Below are positions 53,709 to 63,990 of a DNA stretch of 64,000 nucleotides, one piece after another. How positions within the stretch are numbered: position 1 is the first letter of the stretch; every line of letters starts with the position of its first letter. This stretch comes from Craspedostauros australis. Lineage: Eukaryota > Bacillariophyta > Bacillariophyceae > Mastogloiales > Achnanthaceae. The stretch lies in assembly GCA_026770025.1 (NCBI GenBank), contig JAMXDE010000026.1, forward strand, positions 496,001-560,000, given 5' to 3'. The position numbers and the translations under genes are program-made. The notes beneath the pieces are model-generated. The model saw only the letters and a program-made list of their open reading frames with translations. It did no database searches and was not told the DNA's origin.

Positions 53709-55425
53709 TGGTTGATGTGGTTGGTGCCTTCTTCTTCTCCTTTTTGGTGGTGAGAGCGAACGCGGCCGAGTGCATTGGATCGTCACACTGAAGCTGCATG
53801 TGCGACGCGGCGAACTCCCATTTGAGGAACACAACAAGCAGTTCGAGTGCATGCAAGAGAGAATCGGCTGTGCGCACATGTGGTGCGATGACGTCATCTG
53901 GCTCGTCGTTGTCGCTGTCGCTCTCGTCATTGGCATCGTTTTGTTCCTTCTCGTCTGCTTCATATTTAGCCTTCAGGAGGTCTACTAGGCGCGAAATTGC
54001 CTGTTTGATTTTCTCCGTCGCCATCCGGAAGTAACTCTCGAAGGAAGAAAGGCCGGTCTTGATCTTGCTTTTGCGTGTGAGTAGGTGGGTCATGGTGGTG
54101 AACGCAGGCATTCCCACTGGGCTGTTGGTCGTTGATGTGTACATGCCGAATAGTTGTTCGATAGTCGTGCTTCCTCGATCGAACACGGGGACATTTTCAA
54201 ATTTGGCGCCTCCGTACTGTACCGTGTGACTCAGGCCTGCCTTGTACGTAGCGGTGGTCACAAGGAACGATGCCACAGCAGACAGATCGCAAGCGCGCAC
54301 GCGATACTGGAGAACCTTTGGAGGGATGCTTTCGCCATGACTCAACATGTCATAGTAGCGACGCAAGGTGCTTGCCTGGCTTTGCGTGACGATGTCGCGT
54401 TTGGGGAGCATGCGCGCCTTCTGTTCCTCCGATAGTCCATGTGCATGCCTTTCCAGGATAGTAGTGCACAGTGCGTACGGCGCAGACACGGCCAAAGCAG
54501 CTCTCACCGTGCGGGATGATTCGGATTCTCCAAGCAAACCCAGGGTGTAGAGGTTAGATGCCAACATCACAGGAGGAAGCTCCACGTTGCCGCGTATGTA
54601 TGTAAGTACCTGTTCCATCTGACGAGTTGGCATGTCCTCCTCTGGGAGCAGGACAGTCCAAAGTGCAGAAGATAGGACACTCCACATCTGTTTCACATAG
54701 CTCCAGATGGTCCGATCGTGTGTGCCTGCAAGAACGAATCCTTTTTTGGGCATGTGGTGCAACAGTTCTGGATCTAGGTTAGATCTTAGCACTGCAATCA
54801 CATCGACGATGGCATCACGCCTCCAGTTTCCCGCCTCTTCCGGATCGTACCCGAACTGGCCTCCTCTCCTGCTCCTGCTGGCACGTGTTCGTTGCTCCTT
54901 GCCGTTGTCCTCGTACGCACTGTCGCTATCGCTAGAGGCATCTGCGTAGCCCCCAGCAACAACAGCATTGCAGCGACGAGAGAGCCTCGCTGGTGGGGTC
55001 GGCGCGACAGGTGATGCAACGTCAGCTGCAGCAGGCGGGGGTGGCGCGTTCACGATAACGCTCACCGAAGTCCCATCGCCGACACCTCGTCCCTCCGAAC
55101 GCACCTCGACGTGGGAGTCGTCGTAGACGCATCCGTTGTTGTCGAGGATGTGAACGTACACGTGCAGCTCGCGAGCGTGCGCATGCATACCGTTCGGGAC
55201 GAGGTTGCCATCCGCTGCATGCATCGGCTTCACATCCATCACTCGCGTGATGGTGCTCTGCTTCCTCAACGTAGCAGACGGCTTGTCGGGCAACAGTTGC
55301 TCTGCAGTCGGCAACAGGAATCCCTTCGAATCGAAGGGAGCAGACACAGGGTGAGCACGTGGTTTCTTACTGGGGGAGGGGTTGGCATCCTTGGAGAGGG
55401 CCTTGGGGGTGGTAGAGAGAGGCAT
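53709..55425 (-). pseudogene. T1 transposase, N-terminal half
   Basis: The start ATG is at 55425 (MPLSTTPKALSKDANPS). The first 220 residues are low complexity with Ser/Pro/Ala and Asp/Ser tracts. A helical region with HMPKKGFVLAGTHDRTIW (about 235) and KFENVPVFDRGSTTIEQLF (about 420) follows. An acidic run comes near 515, then a stretch ending KKEKKKAPTTST where F2 begins. The region is conserved with no recognisable DNA-binding motif. Joined in frame with 46258-44511, once the target duplication is counted once, the two halves total 1155 codons including the stop. Confidence 0.65.
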
Positions 55426-55965
55426 GATGTAGTTGTTGTTGTAGAGTAGTGCTGTTTGCTAGTTCGATGTGATGGTGTGCACTGGTCCGAGACGAAGTGA
55501 GGAAAGGAGAGCATGCGATGATGAGTGGACCATTCGTTGACAACAGCAACAACAACAACAACAACTACTACTACTACTACTACTACTACTGCTACTGCTA
55601 CTACTACTACTACTACTCTGACGAGAACGGGCATGGAGCGAAAGGGCGAGTGTGCAGGGCATTGGCGAGGAAAGTTGTGAATGGAGCCAAAGTGTGGCGC
55701 GATTTTGCGAAATGATGGAGATGATGTGTTTTGTGTGATGTGTTTTGTGTCATGTGTTTTGTGTCATGTGTTTTGTGACGAGCAGAATGTGGAATCAGGT
55801 GCCACATGCTAACGTGTAATTAACGCGTACCAAACGACTGAGACCTTCGGAAGCAAGTCCGTGACTGATCACCTCACGATAAATGCATGAGAACAGCATA
55901 GAACCTTCGGCGAAAAACAGCGGGTTTTGTGCTGTTGGATCCACGCGACTAGAATGAACATATAG
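55426..55965. other. T1 leader region with simple repeats
   Basis: Upstream of the transposase start. It holds a CAA/CTA trinucleotide run at about 55544-55617 and four 14-bp units of the form (G/C)ATGTGTTTTGTGT at 55723-55778. No other gene. The transposase promoter should lie here. Confidence 0.6.
55723..55778 (+). repeat. tandem array of four 14-bp units
   Basis: Two units begin GATG and two begin CATG; the body TGTTTTGTGT is constant except for the final base of the last unit. Confidence 0.9.
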
Positions 55966-56126
55966 ATCGATCCATAAAACTTAAAACAGGATATACATCA
56001 AAAATCGATCGGTTAATTATTTGTAAGAAGATTATAAGGATTACGAATATGTGCTTGGTTTGGATATCGAAGATGAAAAGTTAGAATGCCCGTTTCAAAC
56101 GAGTGGTCGACTCACTCGGGGGGCTC
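55966..56126. repeat. T1 right terminal inverted repeat
   Basis: Inverted partner of 42601-42762, ending CGGGGGGCTC directly before TTAA. Confidence 0.85.
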
Positions 56127-56130
56127 TTAA

Positions 56131-57150
56131 AAATGCACTTTCAGTTGTGCATCAGATCAATTCGTGACTTAAACAACAACAGTCACAACGGCGGTCATTG
56201 AACACCAATAGACGATCTCGTTAACTATGATACTTAACGACACGACATTTACAGGTCATTTTTAGCGAATGCAACGACACAGATTGTTGAGGCAAGACTA
56301 ATTCGATTAAGCAGTCTCGATTCATCTCTCTGGTCAAATGAGTCAAATGTCACACGTTTCGATGGACTTGCCGGGTGTCCTTGTACCTCGTCACTGGAAC
56401 CTCTGTGCTCACTTTTTGCATTGATTTCTTGCTGGTCTTTTCGAGATCGTCGCCACAAATAAGAGGAGGGTGCCAGTTGTCCACTCTTGCAACAGCCCCC
56501 TCTCGATGTTCCTTGTGTCGCACAACACTCTGCGGGCAACCAATAATGCAGTCTTATGGCGCACTCCAATTTCCGTTGGCTCCCTTTCGCCATCTTCTGA
56601 CTCGTGGGGCGCGAAGCCACTTCTTCGCCAGTTGTCGCATCGATGAGCGCGAGCCTTCGTGGCTTCGGCCCCTGCTGTCCTGCTGACCATGCATTGACAC
56701 CACTGGTACTGATAGTACTTGCGTTAGTGCAGGGCCAGCCTCGCCACTGGAACTGTTGCATCAACGACAGGAGCAAAAGAGGCACAGGATCACATCCTCG
56801 ACGAAAACACACACCACAACATCCCTGTCTGCTTGCGATACGCGATGCCCTCGCCTGAAACAAAAATCGCTCGGGCAGGTTCGCCAACATCCAATCGGGT
56901 GCAGTCGCCACACGCGCAGCGTGCATTTCATCCTCTCCGCTCGCGTAAGCCCAACTTTCCAACACCATGATCTACACACACCGCGGGTTTTGTCGTGACA
57001 AGGACAAACAACAACAGAGCACCCTGCCGATAAGGATACTCTTCTCGCGCTTCTTCGTGGATGAAGTTTACTCATCGCAACTCACTCCTCATCCTCACAA
57101 AAAGCATTCGCTGACAACCAAAGCAACGAGCAACACACAACGGCCAGCAA
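56131..57150. other. interval between T1 and gene copy 2
   Basis: The first 60 bp (AAATGCACTTTCAGTTGTGC, then CGTGACTTAAAC) resemble the T2 terminus and may be the end of a third T-like element. The rest is probably host upstream sequence. It contains one moderately long antisense ORF. Confidence 0.35.
56249..56968 (-). CDS. hypothetical ORF, 239 aa
   Basis: An ATG-initiated frame (MVLESWAYASGEDEMHAA) divergent from gene copy 2. It has no recognisable domain and no homologue elsewhere in the window. The composition, rich in Ser, Arg and Cys, is not strongly protein-like, and introns are possible. It may be chance. Confidence 0.2.
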   Translation of the reverse strand: MVLESWAYASGEDEMHAARVATAPDWMLANLPERFLFQARASRIASRQGCCGVCFRRGCDPVPLLLLSLMQQFQWRGWPCTNASTISTSGVNAWSAGQQGPKPRRLALIDATTGEEVASRPTSQKMAKGSQRKLECAIRLHYWLPAECCATQGTSRGGCCKSGQLAPSSYLWRRSRKDQQEINAKSEHRGSSDEVQGHPASPSKRVTFDSFDQRDESRLLNRISLASTICVVAFAKNDL

Positions 57151-57214
57151 CCAGCAGCACTCACAAACCAATACCCTATTCTACCTACTCTGACTCAAGC
57201 ATCCGATCTTCATC

Positions 57215-58586
57215 ATGGTTTCCTTCGGCAAAGCAACTCTGTTCCTCTCGATCATGAGCTCCGTCATGGGCTTCACCTTGGGCGAAGGTACGCAAAGCAT
57301 TAAGAGTGCTCCAGGCCTGCTGAAGACTGCATGTGCCCAACAACTGCATGGATGATCATCCAACTCACATCTCCGTTTGCACCGACATGCGTCTGCATCG
57401 TCCATTGTCCATCGCAACTCTCAATGTGTATCCTCCTCCCGCTTCCTCCACCACAATAGAAATCGAAGTGATGATGCAGAAGACCCGCAACCTCAAGGGT
57501 GCCAACGGCGGCTCCCAATCCAAGGGCTCCAAGAAAGGAGAATTCCCGCCCAATCAACCAGGGGTTGACACGGAGGCATGGAGGCGCAGCAGCTCTGCTT
57601 GGTACTACGAGCAACTCGGTCAAATTCAAAGCATGGAACTCATCGAGCAACTGGCTAGAGTCACCGTCATTCCTGTCGGTGGTCCGGACACCACGCTTGC
57701 CACCTCACTGGACACGGTTGTTGGTGTCGATGCCTGCGTGGACGGCAATCCAGGGATCGGACGAAGCGGGGAATTCACTGAGACGGCTTGCGTTACTCTC
57801 AAGAAGCTCATCGAGTTTTGGTCGCTGGATCCTGCCATCGACAACACGCAAGTGGCAAGGATCCAAATGCAAGGTGTGAAGGGACAACTTCTGGCAAATA
57901 CAGCCTTGCTGAAGGCAGCCTTCGGCAGTTCTCCAACCATCACCGACGAACTCATCCAGCGGGTGCAGGCAGGGATCCAGATGGGGCTGCCAGATGGTTT
58001 CGACAACCCTCTGCTCACGCCCCACAGGGCTATTACTGGGTTTCTGACCGACGCAGGGACGATTATCGAGCCAATTATCGATCCATCCGGCGCCAGGAGC
58101 GTCCAGCAATACCCCATCGCTTCCATCAGTTTTGGAGACGGGTACATGGATAGGTTGGCAGAAACGGATATCGCATCAACCTTCATCCTGGAGAGGATCA
58201 TCGTCAATCTCTTCCCCTTATTCTTCAGGACCGTTGTTGAACCAATTTCCAGCACAAATTTTCCCGGGTTGGCTCCGGAAACGCCGATCGACAACGATTT
58301 CCGTATTGCCGAACGTGATGTCATCCGCAATGCGTTGGAGGGATACTTTTTTGCTCACATGAAGGGTACCCTCTATTTTGATACCTTCTGTGACTTGTTG
58401 GAGCCGCCGCGTGGATCCGGAGCGAGTCGCACCTGCAGTCTCATCGTCGGCGCAAAGCTTGCTGAGATGGACAGGGAGGTGGTGAATGCGAAGAGGGTCG
58501 TCGAATATGCCAGAGCCAACAGGGATGGCATTTTGAGCGCCGACCCATCCATCTGCCCAACCCCACCCGGCTGCTTCGATGGTTGA
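57215..58586 (+). CDS. secreted protein of unknown function, copy 2 (two exons)
   Basis: Joining 57215-57287 and 57460-58586 gives 399 codons plus stop, the same length as copy 1 with no indel in exon 2. The signal peptide is identical to copy 1. The mature part is about 78% identical by eye, with invariant blocks (QPGVDTEAWRRS, ACVDGNPGIG, IEFWSLDPAIDNTQVARIQM, FFAHMKGTLYFD, CPTPPGCFDG) between clusters of substitutions. Most nucleotide differences change the amino acid. Function unknown; a fast-evolving secreted or surface protein is a reasonable inference. Confidence 0.75.
57288..57459 (+). other. spliceosomal intron, phase 1, in copy 2
   Basis: GTACGC donor and CACAATAG acceptor as in copy 1. 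It is 18 bp longer owing to an insertion in its middle. Confidence 0.75.
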
Positions 58587-59025
58587 GCTGTCAACCTTTG
58601 CGCACCTTGTCGATGCGAAAGCCATACTTGCGAATGGTCATATCGGCATCAAACTTAAAATACCATCATGTAGTCGGTACTTAATTCATGGAAGTGAACG
58701 ATCATCAATCTACCCAGAGATCTCATTCATACCTGTACTTGCATTTGTACTTGTGAGGGTTGTTGATCGAGGTCATGGTGCGAGCGGAGAGAGTCCGTGC
58801 CGCTTGGTGGAAACACTCGTAGATCGTACCATATGCCACGTAGTACGAGCTACACACACAGAGCCGAGCACACACCAACGGTGGGCGACTGCACACGGCC
58901 ATACGAGCGAGCGCAACAAGTGCGAGCGGAGTAGAGGACAGCGGAGTAGTTTGGGTTGATCGAAGCAACCTTGTTTTCGCCCATGGCGCAGTGACCTTCA
59001 AAGTTCAAACCAGATGTCGCCTTCA

Positions 59026-59054
59026 GTAGGTAGGTAGGTAGGTAGGCAGGCAGG
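59026..59054 (+). repeat. GGTA/GGCA tetranucleotide microsatellite, copy 2
   Basis: Counterpart of 1862-1909 with a different unit balance. Confidence 0.9.
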
Positions 59055-59084
59055 CTGGAGTGGAATGGAGTGCTCTCTAGACTA

Positions 59085-59773
59085 TGTACAGTTAGGATTC
59101 GTGCGTAGGCGTCGCGAATCGGTGGAGAATGCCTCGTGAATCTGCCGGCTTCGGGATAGCCGTGTGATGCAGTTCAAGAGAGGTGTGCTGTTTGAATAGT
59201 TATAACTTGTAACGATGAGAAGTAGAGTGCTTTGTAGCTAATCCTTGTCCGTTATTATGAGTTAGCTTATTGGTGTTAGTAGGGTGAAGAAACGATGCCA
59301 CACAACTTGGCGAGACCCTGCACTGATGCACTTGATTCAGTGCAACAGAGTAGACAGTCAATACAGTACCTTGCTCTCCGCACATGTAGTTACACTGCAG
59401 TGTAGGTCATGACAATCAGTGGTGACGGTCATGAAGCAGTGGCTGTGGCTGAAGCTGACACTCGGATTCCATTGCTTGAGTTGAAGCAAGTTGGATACGC
59501 ATGCTGAGACCACGGTGGTAGTGTGGTGGTCATCAGCAATGAAGGAATCGAGATAAGTTTTAGTAAGGAGGATCTGAAGAGCATATAGTTCCCAGGTGGG
59601 GTGTGAGTCAGGTCGGTCAGGTTTGAGTCATGACGGATTCGTGAATGGAGGAGAGAAAGGAGGAGAAAAAGGTTTGGTGGTCAATCAAGTCGGAAGATTT
59701 CGCGCCAAAACAGGAATTTCTCCCATCGGGTTGATACCGTGTTCGGTACTAGTCTGTCCCTCATTGAATCTCA
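59085..59773 (-). repeat. probable Copia H 3' LTR
   Basis: The boundaries are inferred: it starts TGTACAGTTAGG where duplication similarity stops, and ends TGAATCTCA next to a plus-strand pyrimidine run (ACTCTCCCTCTC) that is the complement of a polypurine tract. The matching 5' LTR is outside the window, so this cannot be checked here. Confidence 0.45.
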
Positions 59774-59859
59774 ACTCTCCCTCTCAGTGTTGGGTCGTGA
59801 TTGGAGTTGTGGTATCGATGAAAACTTCATCCTTCGTTGTTGTTTGTTGTTGTTGGTTA

Positions 59860-62800
59860 TTACCAACCCATGATCTTGAATCGCAGGTATTCGAAGACTG
59901 CGATGGACAGTCCTTTGGTGAAGATGTCGGCCAGTTGCTCCGGTGTTGCGATGTGCTGGATGTAGATGAACCCTGCCTTGACCCAGTACCAAAAGAAGTG
60001 CCACTTAGTCAGGAAGTGCTTGGTGCGCGCGGTTGGTTGATGATTGGTAGCAAGGGAAATGCAGGCTTGGTTGTCCTCAAACACCGTGCACTGGAGGTTG
60101 GTGTGCAGTGGCATGGTGGTGCCGGCATTGTTGATGACTTGGCGGATGAGCTGTTGAATGGGAATCAGCGTGCGCATTGCGAGAGAGAGAGCGGCGTACT
60201 CGGACTCCATCGTAGATAGAGCAATCTCAGTTTGGAGTTTGGACTTCCAAATGAGGGGGCACCCTCCCAGCGTAATGAGGTAGCCAGTGCGCGACTTGAC
60301 TGAGACGGGGTCCTTGCTGTCTTCTCGTCCGTAGAGTCCTGCGAAGTCTGCATCCACGTAGCACTTGAGATCAAGCTGCCCGGTGGGACGCACGATGGTA
60401 CCCTTGTCCTCAGTGTGCTTGAGATAGCGCATGATGCGCTTGACGGCCTTGGCGTGTGAGCGGCGAGGGTCACTTCCGAAGCGAGCGACTTGGGAGACTG
60501 CGAATGCCAGGTCGGGGCGAGTGTTGGTCGTGAGATACAACAGCATGCCGACGACGGAGCGGTAGTTCCATGGTTCGTTCATGGGAGGCTCATGCTTGCA
60601 TTGTCCCAGTGCGAGCTGCGTAGTTGGTACGGGGCACGGACTGCAGTTCGTCATCTTCGTAGTGGCGAGGATCTTCTTGATTAGTCCTGGTTGGCGGAGA
60701 TGGACCGTGTCTGCTTTTGGATCACGGCTGAGCTCGATTCCCAGGAACTCGGTGAAGCTTCCTTCTTGGGTGAGCTCAAAGCCGAGGTCGCGCATTGATT
60801 TGATGAAGTCGTCGGCGGCTTGCTTGGTCTTGGAGGCGATGCCCGCATCGTCAACGTAGAGGACGATCATGATGTCCTTCTTGATGAACAAGCACTGCTC
60901 TTGGTCGCAGGCCTTGAAGCCGATCGTAGTGAGGGCTCGGATGAGGTGTTCATACCAGAGGCGAGGAGCAATCGTCAAGCCGTACAGGCTCTTGCGGAGC
61001 TTGAGGCAGGTGTCGGGACCCTTCGTTGATTTGAATCCACGAGGGAGATGAAGGTAGACTGGCTTGTGGATGGATGCTTGCACGAAAGCGTTCGTGAAGT
61101 CGATGGACGTTGTTGTCCAACCCATGACGATGGAAGTGCTGAGGAAGATGCGGACGGATGACCATGCGACGACTGGTGCGTAGGTGGAGGAGTCCTCTTG
61201 CATGAGGTCTCCACGGCAACACCAGCGTCCCTTGTATTTCTTGATGGTTCCGTCGGGGAGGCGCTTGCGGCGAAAGACCCAGGTTCCTGGAAAGATGCGA
61301 TCGTTCTTGATGTCGATCTTCTTCACTTCCTCCCACGTGCCCTTTTCCGTGAGATCTCGAATCTCCTTTTCGGCGGCTTGCATCCACTCGTCTTTGTTGT
61401 CGTCGCGAATGGCTTCGTCGAAGGAGAGAGTATCCGGGTCGGTGTTGGATGCCTTGTACACCGAGGTGCGTTCGGCGATCTCCAAGTCGCCACCTGCGGC
61501 AAAGTAGCTGATCATGCGATTATCGACGTAGGTGGGGTAGTTTGTTGCATCCTTCTGTGGCTCGATGATTGCGACAGAGTAGGCATGCTGTTCGATGTTC
61601 GCCCATGTAGTTGGTGGAATGCACTTCGCTGTGTCGAGGATGAACGACGGGTTGATGTCGAGCGTGGATGACGAGTCGATGTCGAGCATGGATCCTTTGT
61701 TGGCGGAGCGAGTCGCTGGGGCCGAAGTGAGTGGCGCCGTGTTCGACTCAATCATGCCTTGGACGAATTGCTCAATCTCGTATTCGCTTGGAAGTGGCCA
61801 CGGTCCTGGTCGGATCGTCGTCACTTGGCGACGGAGTAGCTCGAATGCGAGACGGTAATGATGATTTTCGATCATCGCATTCCACACGGAGCGAGTCCTT
61901 TGGACGAACGCTTCTGCGTTGTACGCAGATTTGGGTGGAAGGTACCCTTGGTTCATCAAATGTTCGGGGTCTTGGTAGTACCATGGCCCTGATTTGGCCT
62001 TGGACATGAAGTCGAGAGCGTCGAAGTGGGGTTCCATCGTGCCAGTACTGATGAAGGTGCTCAGCTTCTCCACGAATTGCTCGACGGCGTGGTCAGTGGC
62101 CAGTCGGAGGAGGTCTTCGTTGAGAAAGACGCTGTTGAGGTCTTTCTCGAAATGGTCCTCCATGTCCGAGTGAAAGTTGTTGTACGTCTCCTGAAATGGA
62201 GTCGCTCCTTCCTCGGTCATGTTGTCGGGGTCCGGTTGCCACCAGTCAGCCATGTTGATGCTTGCTTCTTCTACTTCAGCCGCCTTTGGAGCGAACGTTG
62301 GGAGGACGACGTTGGTTGGCTGTGGATTCAAGGTGTTGAATCGACCTCGGAGTCTGCGCAACAAGTAGTGAGCGTCCACCTTGAATTGGTGTAGATCGAT
62401 GGAGAGAGAGTCGCTACCTTTGCGTTGGAGAGGTTCGATTGTATGTAAGCAATCGACGATAGCTTGTGAGAATGTGATGATCGATGATGAGTCGGGGTGC
62501 AGTTCCCTGGGTGTTGCGGCCTGTTCGATCTCTTCCAAGGTAGCTACTGCAGGGCAGAAGTAGTAATCATCGGTGTCTTCGTCGTCCAGCCAGGCTGCTT
62601 TGCCTCCCATACGTGCGTACGTGAATCGCTTTGGTTGTTTGCGAATTCTCGTGCTTTGAGGTCTTTCTGGCGTTGGCTCAGACTTAGGTATCATGGGTGG
62701 CGTGGAGCTCGTCTGAATTGGCGTCGGAGCTGGAAGTGGTAATGGAGTTGCTAATTCCAATGTTGGTGATTCTCGGAGAGGTGAGCTCAATTGCGGTTGA

Positions 62801-63990
62801 AGTGTTCGCTGATCCGGTGACTCTATAGTAGAGTCAGGTACCGGGGACTCATCGGGAGCTCCCTCTGTCGAGGACATTTGCCTGTTGGCTCCCTCTGAAA
62901 CTGGCATCGGAGGGGCGAGAGCTTCACTCATGAGATCGGGGATCTGTTGTGTCATTGGTTGCGACCCTTTCGCCAATACCTGTGGCGTTCTTTCACGGAT
63001 GGTTTGTTGGTTTCGCGTATCAAAACTCGGTGGTGGAGTGTTATCGTCGTTGCGTTGTAACCGGTTGTGGTCTCGCGTGTCTGATGCGAAGATGTCGTCC
63101 TGCTCCATTGATTCCACATCGTCGTCATCGAATGGATATTGGAAGGTGGTGTCACCAAACATGCGAGTCCATTCTTCCGATTGATAGCTTGGAAGTTGCT
63201 TCAAGTCGGTAGCAATCGTTGCGAACCAGTCATCGAACACGACGTGGAACTGAGGGGTGATTGAACCTGTCCGTGGTGATAGGACTAGAGGTACGGTTGA
63301 AGCATGCTTCGTAGAGAGACCCATGTTCACGTATCTCTCTCCTCTTGGTTCCCATCGGGGTATCTTGCGTCCATCGGCCAGCGCTTTGTTAAGGACATAG
63401 ACTGGACTGCCCCATACGTGCAGGTTATGAAGTTGCTTGAGGGGAAGACGGATGCGTGATAGAACATCGTAGGGTGTGAGACCGGTGGCGGGATTAGGCA
63501 CGCGATTGTAGATGTACGCGGCGTGTACGACGGCCATTGGCCATAGTTGAGCATCAAACATCGTTGGCCAGTGGATGCTTTGATGCATCATCATGGTTCG
63601 GGCCATTGAGACAATTGTTCGAATGCTTCGCTCGGCTATTCCGTTGTGGTGATGTGCGCCGACACCTGCGAATCGATGGACTTGATGGAAGATTTCAAGG
63701 TGTTTGGAGTATTCGGGTGAGGTGAAGGTGGTGGCGTTGTCTGATAGATACGATCGTACGGGGACTCCAACATCACGACACATCAGTTCGAACCGTTCCT
63801 TGGCTTCGAGGGTGGCGTGCGTGGTTAGCGCTGCCACAGGTTCCACGTGAATGTATCCTGATGCGTGATCGACAAAGATGGCTCCGCCTTTGTACATTTC
63901 GTTTGGATCGCCTTTGCCTCGTCCTGAGAAGAGGCGTCCTGGCGTTCGACCGACGAAGTGGTCCACTGATACTTGTTTTCCAGGGAACAA
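59860..63990 (-). CDS. Copia H pol: integrase, RT, RNase H (5' end outside window)
   Basis: The frame is open at the edge; the first visible residues are already integrase (VSVDHFVGRTPGR). Integrase acids lie in VSVDHF (about 10), YLSDNATTFTS (about 83) and HHHNGIAERSIRT (about 115). After a long low-complexity linker with Pro/Ser/Thr runs, RT has FTNAFVQASI, LYGLTIAPRLWYEHL and the catalytic VLYVDDAG (about 1040). RNase H has CYVDADFAG (about 1211), STMESEYAAL and FEDNQACI, ending with HIATPEQLADIFTKGL. No stop or frameshift in 1376 codons suggests a young copy. Confidence 0.9.
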   Translation of the reverse strand: MFPGKQVSVDHFVGRTPGRLFSGRGKGDPNEMYKGGAIFVDHASGYIHVEPVAALTTHATLEAKERFELMCRDVGVPVRSYLSDNATTFTSPEYSKHLEIFHQVHRFAGVGAHHHNGIAERSIRTIVSMARTMMMHQSIHWPTMFDAQLWPMAVVHAAYIYNRVPNPATGLTPYDVLSRIRLPLKQLHNLHVWGSPVYVLNKALADGRKIPRWEPRGERYVNMGLSTKHASTVPLVLSPRTGSITPQFHVVFDDWFATIATDLKQLPSYQSEEWTRMFGDTTFQYPFDDDDVESMEQDDIFASDTRDHNRLQRNDDNTPPPSFDTRNQQTIRERTPQVLAKGSQPMTQQIPDLMSEALAPPMPVSEGANRQMSSTEGAPDESPVPDSTIESPDQRTLQPQLSSPLRESPTLELATPLPLPAPTPIQTSSTPPMIPKSEPTPERPQSTRIRKQPKRFTYARMGGKAAWLDDEDTDDYYFCPAVATLEEIEQAATPRELHPDSSSIITFSQAIVDCLHTIEPLQRKGSDSLSIDLHQFKVDAHYLLRRLRGRFNTLNPQPTNVVLPTFAPKAAEVEEASINMADWWQPDPDNMTEEGATPFQETYNNFHSDMEDHFEKDLNSVFLNEDLLRLATDHAVEQFVEKLSTFISTGTMEPHFDALDFMSKAKSGPWYYQDPEHLMNQGYLPPKSAYNAEAFVQRTRSVWNAMIENHHYRLAFELLRRQVTTIRPGPWPLPSEYEIEQFVQGMIESNTAPLTSAPATRSANKGSMLDIDSSSTLDINPSFILDTAKCIPPTTWANIEQHAYSVAIIEPQKDATNYPTYVDNRMISYFAAGGDLEIAERTSVYKASNTDPDTLSFDEAIRDDNKDEWMQAAEKEIRDLTEKGTWEEVKKIDIKNDRIFPGTWVFRRKRLPDGTIKKYKGRWCCRGDLMQEDSSTYAPVVAWSSVRIFLSTSIVMGWTTTSIDFTNAFVQASIHKPVYLHLPRGFKSTKGPDTCLKLRKSLYGLTIAPRLWYEHLIRALTTIGFKACDQEQCLFIKKDIMIVLYVDDAGIASKTKQAADDFIKSMRDLGFELTQEGSFTEFLGIELSRDPKADTVHLRQPGLIKKILATTKMTNCSPCPVPTTQLALGQCKHEPPMNEPWNYRSVVGMLLYLTTNTRPDLAFAVSQVARFGSDPRRSHAKAVKRIMRYLKHTEDKGTIVRPTGQLDLKCYVDADFAGLYGREDSKDPVSVKSRTGYLITLGGCPLIWKSKLQTEIALSTMESEYAALSLAMRTLIPIQQLIRQVINNAGTTMPLHTNLQCTVFEDNQACISLATNHQPTARTKHFLTKWHFFWYWVKAGFIYIQHIATPEQLADIFTKGLSIAVFEYLRFKIMGW

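Larger units (their letters stand above)
42601..56126 (-). mobile_element. T1, TTAA-bounded DNA transposon with long inverted ends
   Basis: Ends read GAGCCCCCCGAGTGAGTC inward from both sides, with TTAA directly outside each. The outer 36 bp are identical inverted copies; similarity runs on for about 160 bp. Without Copia F2 (7.45 kb) the element is about 6.1 kb. It carries one large transposase gene on the minus strand and a secondary insertion, X2. Confidence 0.8.
57151..59089 (+). repeat. segmental duplication, unit 2
   Basis: Direct-orientation partner of 1-1941. Leader and exon 1 identical, 3' flank almost identical, exon 2 diverged. It ends where copia H begins. Confidence 0.85.

Noticed and set aside
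55723-55778. CRISPR-like array
   Set aside because: Units are 14 bp, contiguous and without spacers; a simple tandem repeat in a eukaryotic context.
42601-56126. T1 as a piggyBac element because of TTAA
   Set aside because: The transposase lacks the piggyBac motif order and Cys-rich tail, and has a different SDNA...EAQTGK signature.
59596-60219. 207-codon plus-strand ORF
   Set aside because: Mostly antisense to the RNase H of copia H and part of its LTR.
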